A DNA stretch of 64,000 bases. It comes from Taudactylus pleione. Taxonomy: Eukaryota > Chordata > Amphibia > Anura > Myobatrachidae. Below, one piece after another: positions 58,062 to 64,000 of the stretch (the stretch's first letter is position 1; each line of letters begins with the position of its first letter). The position numbers and the translations under genes are program-made. The notes below the pieces were generated by a model, which ran no database searches, had not been told where the DNA came from, and was given only the letters and a program-made list of their open reading frames with translations. The DNA is taken from assembly GCA_031769625.1 (NCBI GenBank), contig JAUIMM010000178.1:25229501-25293500 (forward strand). The letters are read 5' to 3'.

Positions 58062-58423
58062 ATTAGGCAGTTAGTCTTTTTCCCTGCTGTATTTTGCACC
58101 TATCTGGCAATTGAATGTATTTTGATCGTTTTGTGAGGCTATTATGGAAAAAGTTTAGTGTATTTATTATTAGTTTAATTTGTTGTTTTTTTGGGGGGCA
58201 TCTGTGAATAATATGCCTATACGATTTGGGGATTACATTTGTTTATTCCTCTTTGTGATTTGCTGCTATGTTCATTTTGTTTTTAGTATTGTTGCCGGGC
58301 AACGGGGGTCGTGCTGATGACGTCACAAGTGGGCGCTCCTTAGCCGGACCCGGAAGCCGTGGCGACACACGTGGTGTGGTGAGGGGTATATGTAAGTGTG
58401 CTGTTTATCCTACATTTTGTACC

Positions 58424-58456
58424 TTGACAAAGATGCAATAAAGCATCGAAACGTTG
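58424..58456 (+). ncRNA. Degenerate hammerhead-like motif
   Basis: TTGACAAA is followed by GATGC, loop AATAAA, GCATC and GAAACGTT. The stem is perfect over 5 bp and GAAA is intact. The CUGAUGA string is changed. AACGTT after the core is self-complementary, as expected if stem III forms between two copies. Confidence 0.42.
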
Positions 58457-58508
58457 GAATTATATCCTGCTTATTTGCTTTATTTATACCGGAGTACCGC
58501 CGATTTGG

Positions 58509-58512
58509 TGTG

Positions 58513-58548
<36 letters not shown>

Positions 58549-58557
58549 TATATACAG
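58509..58557. repeat. (TA)n(CA)n microsatellite
   Basis: Alternating TA passes into CA and back to TA at the outer end of Penelope copy 2. The hAT element inserted just beyond it. Confidence 0.95.
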
Positions 58558-58576
58558 CACACGCACTTTCTAATAT

Positions 58577-58584
58577 ATTTAAAT
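58577..58584 (+). repeat. hAT target-site duplication, left
   Basis: ATTTAAAT here is repeated exactly at 61897-61904. Confidence 0.88.
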
Positions 58585-58733
58585 TAGGGGTGAGCGGGTT
58601 CGGATTTCTGAAATCCAAACCCCCCCGATCCGAGGCAGATCCGAGTCAGGCTCGACTTTTCCCGCCTGACTCGGATCTGAAATCGAGGCAAAACGTCATC
58701 ATCCCGCCTTCCGAGTCTCGCGGGTTTTGGAAC

Positions 58734-58742
58734 CTATATAAG
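58734..58742 (+). promoter_or_regulatory. TATA box of the hAT element
   Basis: CTATATAAGG lies about 150 bases inside the left end and is followed by GC-rich sequence with CGCCATTTT. Transcription would be expected to start near 58765. Confidence 0.5.
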
Positions 58743-59029
58743 GTACCCGCGTCGGCGCCATTTTCTCACTCGGCTGTGGACAGTGAAGAGGGAGGGTGGG
58801 AGTTAGGGCTGGCTGGGCTGTGTAGTGTAGTGTAGTGCAGAGTAGTGTTGTGCTGTGCTGTGCTGCTGTTGTCCACTACTTCAAAGTCCATAGGGGCTGG
58901 CTGGACTGTGTTGTGCAGTCAGTTCTCCATAGGGGCTGTGTCCACTCCAAAGTCCTGTGCAGTGTCCCAGTCCTAAAGGGGTGCTGTAGTGTTGTCCAGG
59001 GGGTGCTCTGTCCATCAGGGGTGCTCCCC

Positions 59030-59730
59030 CCAAGTGCTAAAAAAATAATATTTTTTGTGTGTTTGTGAATTGTGTGCGCAGTAGCCGCACGTGCATCAAC
59101 AAAGTAGTGCCAAGCGTGCGCCTGTGTCATAAGTAAAGGGCCGGCTGGCTTGATCGTTAAAGGGTGCTGTAACCTCTAAAGTACACTCCAAACCAAAAAA
59201 ATATATATTTTCTGTGTTTGTGAATTGTGTGCGCAGTAGCCGCACGTGCATCAACAAAGTAGTGCCAAGCGTGCGCCTGTGTCATAAGTAAAGGGCCGGC
59301 TGGCTTGACCGTTAAAGGGTGCTGTAACCCCCAAAGTACACTCCAGTCCAAACCAAAAATTTTTTTATTTTCTGTGTTTGTGAATTGTGTGCGCAGTAGC
59401 CGCACGTGTATCAACAAAGTAGTGCCAAGCGTGCGCCTGTGTCATAAGTAAAGGGCCGGCTGGCTTGACCGTTAAAGGGTGCTGTAACCCCCAAAGTACA
59501 CTCCAGTCCAAACCAAAAAAAATAATATTTTCTGTGTTTGTGACTTGTGTGCACTGTGGCTGCACGTGCATAAACAAAGGAGCAGCGCCAAGCGTGCGCC
59601 TGTGTCCCATAAGTAAAGAGCCGGCTGGCTCATTTCTTAAAGGGTGGTGTAACCCACAAAGTGCACTACTCTCCAGCAAAAATAAAAAAATATTTTCTGT
59701 GTTTGTGTGCGCTTTAGCCGCACGTATATA
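59030..59730 (+). repeat. Five tandem ~160-bp units in the hAT 5' region
   Basis: The unit anchor GTTTGTGAATTGTGTGCGCA starts at 59061, 59216, 59376, 59536 (variant) and 59701 (variant). Periods are 155-165 bp. Each unit also carries GCCAAGCGTGCGCCTGTGTC and GGCCGGCTGGCT. Confidence 0.92.
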
Positions 59731-59744
59731 TCAATATAACATAA

Positions 59745-60074
59745 ATGGAGGACCAAACTTTCTCCGATAAAAATAAAATAGGGAAAGATCAAGAACCACT
59801 TCCTCCTAGTGCTGTTGCTGCTGCTGGGAGTTGTTCATCATCCCAGAGAGGAAGTAGGAACATCACTACTTTTACTAAACAATTGACCCTCCAACAGTCC
59901 CTAGCGATGAGGATGAAGTACGACAGCAGTCATCCTGAAGCAAAACGTATAACTGAGGCCTTGACTGCTATGTTGGTGTTAGACGTGCGTCCGGTATCCG
60001 CCATTAGTGCAGTGGGATTTAGACAATTGATGGAGGTAGTGTGTCCCCGGTTCCAAATCCCGTCTAGATTCCAC
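59745..60074 (+). pseudogene. hAT transposase, N-terminal fragment
   Basis: The ATG at 59745 opens a frame with a Ser/Ala-rich start, then FTKQLTLQQSL, ITEALTAMLVLDVRPVSAIS, VGFRQLMEVVCPRFQIPSR. This is the conserved segment after the BED finger in hAT transposases, in which a helix leads into the DDE core. I see no BED finger in the first 45 residues. After the IPSR segment the frame runs into the tandem repeat and ends at 60119, so about 110 residues are genuine. Confidence 0.8.
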
Positions 60075-60912
60075 CTGCATTCTCAAAGCAGCAGCGACAA
60101 GCGTGCGTCTGTCTGTTAAAGGATGGTGACACCCTCAAAGTGTGCTACACAAACAATAAAAATATTCTTTTTTCTGTCTTTGTGAATTGTGTGGGCTGTA
60201 GCCGCACTTGCATCCTCAAAGCAGCAGCGACAAGCTGTCTGTTAAAGCGTGGTGTAACCCTCAAAGTGCTCCAAAAAATAAAAAACGATTTTTTTTATGT
60301 GTTTGTGACTTGTGTGCGATGTAGCCGCACGTGCATCAACATAGTAGCAGTGCCAAGCGTGCGCCTGTGTCATAAGTCAAGGGCTGGTTTGGACATCTGG
60401 TCCGGACTGAAGGACGTGCCAACAATTTCTGACAAGTCAACTGTCACTGCATATGATACTGTCCTCAAAGCAGCAGCGACAAGCGTGCGTCTGTCTGTTA
60501 AAGGATGGTGACACCCTCAAAGTGTGCTACACAAACAATAAAAATATTGTTCTTTTTTTTTCTGTCTTTGTGAATTGTGTGGGCTGTAGCCGCACTTGCA
60601 TCCTCAAAGCAGCAGCGACAAGCGTGCGTCTGTCTGTTAAAGGGTGGTGACACCCTCAAAGTGTGCTACACAAACAATAAAAATATTCTTCTTTTTTTTT
60701 CTGTCTTTGTGAATTGTGTGGGCTGTAGCTGCACTTGCATCCTCAAAGCAGCAGCGACAAGCGTGCGTCTGTCTGTTAAAGGATGGTGACACCCTCAAAG
60801 TGCTCCAAAAAATAAAAAACTATTTTTTTAATGTGTTTGTGACTTGTGTGCGATGTAGCCGCACTTGCATCTTCAAAGCAGCAGTGACAAGCGTGCATCT
60901 GTCTGTTAAAGG
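60075..60912 (+). repeat. Tandem array where the hAT catalytic core should be
   Basis: Units anchored on TTTGTGAATTGTGTGGGCTG or variants start at 60177, 60301, 60566, 60705 and 60835. They contain GCAGCAGCGACAAGCGTGCG and are recognisably related to the 5' units (same order of TTTGTGA, GCCGCAC, AAGCGTGCG and GTTAAAGG blocks). A non-repeat piece at about 60388-60465 (TGGACATCTGGTCCGGACTG) breaks the run and may be leftover original element. Confidence 0.88.
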
Positions 60913-61142
60913 ATTACATCGGTGACAGCATCCAAGTAGGCATGTCAGACAGTCCGTACCTGTACTGGCAGGAAAAAGAAGCAATTTGGAGGTCCCTGTA
61001 CAAACTGGCTCTATTTTACCTGAGTTGCCCCCCCTCCAGTGTGTACTCCGAAAGAGTGTTTAGTGCAGCCGGGAACCTTGTCAGCGAAAGGTGTAGGAGG
61101 TTGCTTCCACAAAATGTGGAGAAGATGATGTTCATAAAATGA
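60913..61142 (+). pseudogene. hAT transposase, C-terminal dimerisation domain
   Basis: The reading YIGDSIQVGMSDSPYLYWQ continues with LALFYLSCPPSSVYSERVF, SAAGNLVSERCRRLLPQNVE and KMMFIK, ending at TGA 61140-61142. The order PPSS, SERVFSAAG, SER and NVE is the signature of the hAT C-terminal dimerisation domain. It directly follows the tandem array. The intervening catalytic domain of several hundred residues is absent. Confidence 0.9.
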
Positions 61143-61896
61143 ATTATCAACTCTTCCAGGGAGACCAGCCTCCAGAACGTACAGAGGGACCTGTGGTTGT
61201 GGATTCCAGCGGGGACGAATTAATACTCTGTGAGGATGAGGATGTACACAACACTGAAGAGGGTGAGGAATCGGTGGATGAGGACGACATCTTGCCTCCG
61301 TAGAGCCAGTTTGTGCAGGGACAGATTAATTGCCAGCTTGTTTTGTGGGGGCCCAAATGAACCAATCATTTCAGGCACAGTCGTGTGGCAGACCCTGGCG
61401 CTGAAATGTTTGGTTTGTTAAAGTGTGGGTGGGAGGGCCCAAGGACAATTCCATCTTGCACCTCTTTTTTTTCTTTGCATTATGTATAGTTTGGGGCCTA
61501 GTTTTTCAAACTGCCATCCTGTCTGCCACTGCAGTGCCACTCCTAGATGGACCACGTGTTTGTGCCGCCCACTCGTATCTCTTAGCATAGTCATCCAGCT
61601 ACCTCGGTGCAACCTTTTGGACATAAAAACACTATTGTGAGGTGTTCAGAATAGACTGGAAATGAGTGGAAATTAAGGTTATTGAGGTTAATAATGGCAT
61701 AGGAGCAGAAAAACCCACAAATTCTGTGATATTAGCTGTTTTTATGCTTTTTTAAAAAAAAATACAGATCCAAAACACAAAACCCAGAACCCAAAACACG
61801 GAAGGGTGGTTTTGGCAAAACCAATCTAGAGCAAAAACACGAAGAAAGATCCAGATCCAAAACCAAAACACGAAAAGTGGCCGGTGCACACCCCTA
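61143..61896 (+). other. hAT 3' region
   Basis: This is noncoding sequence from the transposase stop to the right terminus. An A-rich part (61755-61880) contains several AAAACAC and CCAAAAC-type motifs near the end, as is usual in hAT subterminal regions. The small ORFs are not supported. Confidence 0.6.
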
Positions 61897-61904
61897 ATTT
61901 AAAT
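61897..61904 (+). repeat. hAT target-site duplication, right
   Basis: ATTTAAAT matches 58577-58584. Confidence 0.88.
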
Positions 61905-61942
61905 ATATATACACACACACATATATCACACACACACACTTA
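61905..61942. repeat. TA/CA microsatellite right of the hAT
   Basis: ATATATACACACAC runs and a second (CA)n continue the microsatellite that the hAT split. Confidence 0.85.
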
Positions 61943-62100
61943 AAAAAAATGCATATAACAGCCATTTGACACATTTTAAGAACCCCAAATACTTTGTTTT
62001 CGGCCACTAACAGACTTCTATACTGTTATCCAATATTAGTTTGCATTTTCTTGGGGTACAAGCTGATTTTTCAATTTTCCCCCACACTTAGGGGCCTATT

Positions 62101-63501
62101 CATTAAACCTAAAAATTCTGTAGAGATAATTAGGTTTAGAACTCGCATGGAGTTCTACCTAATTATAGGTGGAATTCATCATTCCACCTCTCCATCAGTA
62201 TCTATTCCGAAAAGCTGTCATTTTTGCGATGACAGCTTTTCGGGAAATAGATACTTTTCCCTGCCTACACTACCTTATCGCATCTGGAAACAGTGCTGCG
62301 CATGCGCTGTTACATCTGTAAAACCAGCGCATGCGCAGCACTGCCTACAGATGCGTTAAGTTTGTGTGCCCTCCCTGACCCCCCTCCTCTCACCTACCCC
62401 CCCCCCCCCGACTTACCTGTCCGCGCAGCAGCCTCCGGCTCCGTCCTGCTGGTCTGTCATGTGGTTTCCCAGCAGACCACATGACAGATTAGAAAAAAAA
62501 AACACTTTTTTTTATTTTCTAAACTTTCTTGTGCTCTGCTGGGGAGCACACATGTCCAACCAGCCTCCGGGGCCTGAGGACGGAGCAGAGCGCCGGAGGG
62601 ACTCGTCGGGGGACCTGCACACACGGATACAGGTAAGTCTCTGCTATTCGTCACCTCACAGTGGCAAATAGTAACTGCATCAAATTCCGAAAATTCATAA
62701 TTTTCGGAATTTGATGAATACCGTAATTTCCATATCCCCATACTAATGTACTAGGAGTGTGGAAATTAACGCAGGGGAACTTAGCAAGGAGATATCTGTG
62801 ATATCTCCTGTGCTAAGGGCCTGATTCAGAGCCGCTCGTAAGCGGCAGTACGCTCGTTCCGAGCGATGTTCGCCCATCTGCGCATGCATACGGTTTATAA
62901 TACGCATGCGCGAACCAGTCAGTGCGGCCGAAAATCGTTTGTTCGCTATATAGCTAATGCATGATATTTTGAGTGACAGGATGAGGTGTATGTGGGTGGT
63001 AACAGGGGAAGGTGCTTGGAAACGGGGAGTGGAATTAAGAACGCAGGCGTGCTTAAAGGTCAAAACGGGCGTTTTATGGGTGTGCAATAACTAAAACAGC
63101 AGCGTCATTGACCACGTCACCTGGTTGTTTTATAGTCAGAACTGCTCGCAATATAGTGGTAGGAAAAACCAACCACAAGAATAGCGAGCAGTTCATACGC
63201 TGTTCGATGTACTCGATTAATCCAATAAATAGCGGACATGACGTAGGATGCGAGCGGCCAGGGGGGCGTATTTTTCAAATAAACGTCCGCATGTTTTGTT
63301 TGCTCGTTCAGACATGGAGGCGTGAACAGACCGCAAAGAACGAACGGTTCATTTGAATAGCCACCCCCTTTTTCTGAACGAGCGAGCGCTAATAGCGTCC
63401 GGCTCTGAATCATGCCCTAAGTCTGTTCATGAATACCAAAATAACGTTATTTAAGGAAAATGTCCTTAAAAACGTTATTTTAGTGTTGATGAATAGGCCC
63501 C
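62101..63501. mobile_element. Multi-hairpin MITE with TTA duplication, carrying a nested MITE
   Basis: TTA at 62098-62100 and 63502-63504 flanks ends GGGGCCTATTCATT and GATGAATAGGCCCC. Outside the nested insert it is about 800 bp. It contains separate hairpins: 62207-62243 (14-bp arms, 9-base loop), 62291-62343 (19-bp arms, 15-base loop), 62454-62487 (12-bp arms), 62681-62713 (14-bp arms, 5-base loop) and 62788-62808 (9-bp arms). A C-run lies at about 62398-62409. There is no transposase. Confidence 0.78.
62817..63417. mobile_element. 601-bp MITE nested in the larger MITE, TAA duplication
   Basis: TAA at 62814-62816 and 63418-63420 flanks ends GGGCCTGATTCAGAGCCG and CGGCTCTGAATCATGCCC. It contains hairpins as well, including 62880-62911 (11-bp arms around GCGCATGC) and 63139-63194 (11-bp GAACTGCTCGC arms with a further inner stem). 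Removing it would restore a continuous outer element. Confidence 0.8.
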
Positions 63502-63504
63502 TTA

Positions 63505-63885
63505 ATGCGGGTATTATCAGCAAGAATTACCATGCAAATACTAGAATAAGCATCTAAATGAACTGTGCGTTAAACATACATGCGTTAAGTGAAATGAATG
63601 GGTGATATGCTTGTTAAATTAACACAGGATAAGAATCTTTTGTTGATACAGATGTGTCCATGTACATCTAGCCTCCTTGTGTGTTAAACAGCCCTTCTAG
63701 TTGCGCTATGCCGTGGCATGACTCAGTAGTGTGGAGCGCCCACTTATGTGACTCTTTTCACAAGCAGCTTTTGCTGGTTAAATTGATATGGAGCATGCCT
63801 ATATTCTGTGTGCAACTGCGGGTGTATCTGCATGCGAAATACTACGTTATAATGTGATTTATATATGGATATATACACACAAACC

Positions 63886-63927
<42 letters not shown>

Positions 63928-64000
63928 AATCCAAACACTGTGTTTTGAACAATAGTAAGTCCCGGGAGTGCCGCCAAGTATGTATTCTTTCACAACTGTG
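63505..64000. other. Unassigned spacer at the right edge
   Basis: No gene is visible. A (TA)n and CA compound microsatellite occupies about 63860-63927. Confidence 0.6.
63888..63927. repeat. (TA)n(CA)n microsatellite
   Basis: About 16 TA units pass into ACACACAAA. A similar ATATACACACAAACCC precedes it at 63870. Confidence 0.95.

Larger units (their letters stand above)
56795..58500 (+). mobile_element. Penelope-like element, copy 2 (5'-truncated)
   Basis: This copy has the same layout as copy 1 but better preserved frames: RT C-terminal half, Cys linker, GIY-YIG endonuclease, about 370 bases of 3' UTR, a hammerhead-like motif and then a TA/CA microsatellite. Protein identity with copy 1 is moderate, so the two come from different subfamilies rather than one recent burst. 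Confidence 0.9.
58585..61896 (+). mobile_element. 3.3-kb hAT transposon, internally rebuilt
   Basis: The element starts TAGGGGTG and ends CACCCCTA. It is flanked by a perfect 8-bp duplication, the length typical of hAT. It keeps the N-terminal and C-terminal ends of a hAT transposase, but the catalytic middle is absent, and an array of tandem repeats related to its own 5' region lies in that place. It could move only with a transposase supplied in trans. It sits inside a TA/CA microsatellite. Confidence 0.88.

Noticed and set aside
59157..59679. Minus-strand ORFs of 86-104 codons with repeated segments
   Set aside because: They are readings of the tandem 160-bp units in the hAT 5' region and share the same repeated peptides.
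62366..62671. Pro-rich 101-codon ORF
   Set aside because: It runs through a C-run and hairpins of the multi-hairpin MITE, so its composition is that of the repeat.

Overview
The window looks like gene-poor DNA from a large vertebrate genome, most likely a frog (an inference from element content). It holds an Ngaro-type tyrosine-recombinase retrotransposon with an SGNH hydrolase, L1 LINEs, Penelope-like elements with GIY-YIG endonucleases, a hAT transposon and several MITEs with 3-base TWA target duplications. I found no host protein-coding gene, tRNA or rRNA. Every substantial ORF is either part of a mobile element, usually broken, or a by-product of a tandem repeat.

Layout, left to right. 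Positions 1-4150 are the 3' part of an Ngaro-like element (RT, RNase H, tyrosine recombinase, SGNH hydrolase, then split terminal repeats B1-A2-B2). Positions 4151-4984 are low-complexity DNA plus a probable Penelope-type terminal relic. A full-length 6.1-kb L1 with a perfect 16-bp target duplication occupies 5001-11106, and it split that relic, whose other half continues to about 11390. Positions 11394-12404 hold two MITE-like inverted-repeat elements. Positions 12405-13774 are unassigned.

Positions 13775-49271 are the dominant feature: about 35.5 kb of one uninterrupted satellite with a 30-bp monomer, roughly 1,180 copies, all in one orientation. It is organised in layers. There are dimers, pentamers and heptamers locally, a recurrent block with truncated monomers seen 11 times at 1.3-4.9 kb spacing, and one nearly identical 7.1-kb tandem duplication (25278-32366 and 32367-39487). 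The monomer length is a multiple of three and four of its six frames lack stops, so the array is full of long spurious ORFs.

The right flank (49272-64000) is a mosaic. Two 5'-truncated Penelope-like elements (49861 to about 52260, and 56795 to about 58500) each end near a hammerhead-like motif and are bordered by TA/TG microsatellites. There are two L1 fragments, a 980-bp fold-back element and several MITEs built from serial perfect hairpins, one nested in another. A 3.3-kb hAT transposon (58585-61896) has a perfect 8-bp target duplication, and its catalytic core is gone, with tandem repeats related to its own 5' region in that place.

The elements do not cooperate as a pathway. The window records layered insertions around an expanding satellite. 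The points most worth a second look are the satellite's hierarchical structure and strand asymmetry, the multi-hairpin MITEs, the hammerhead-like motifs and the rebuilt hAT element.
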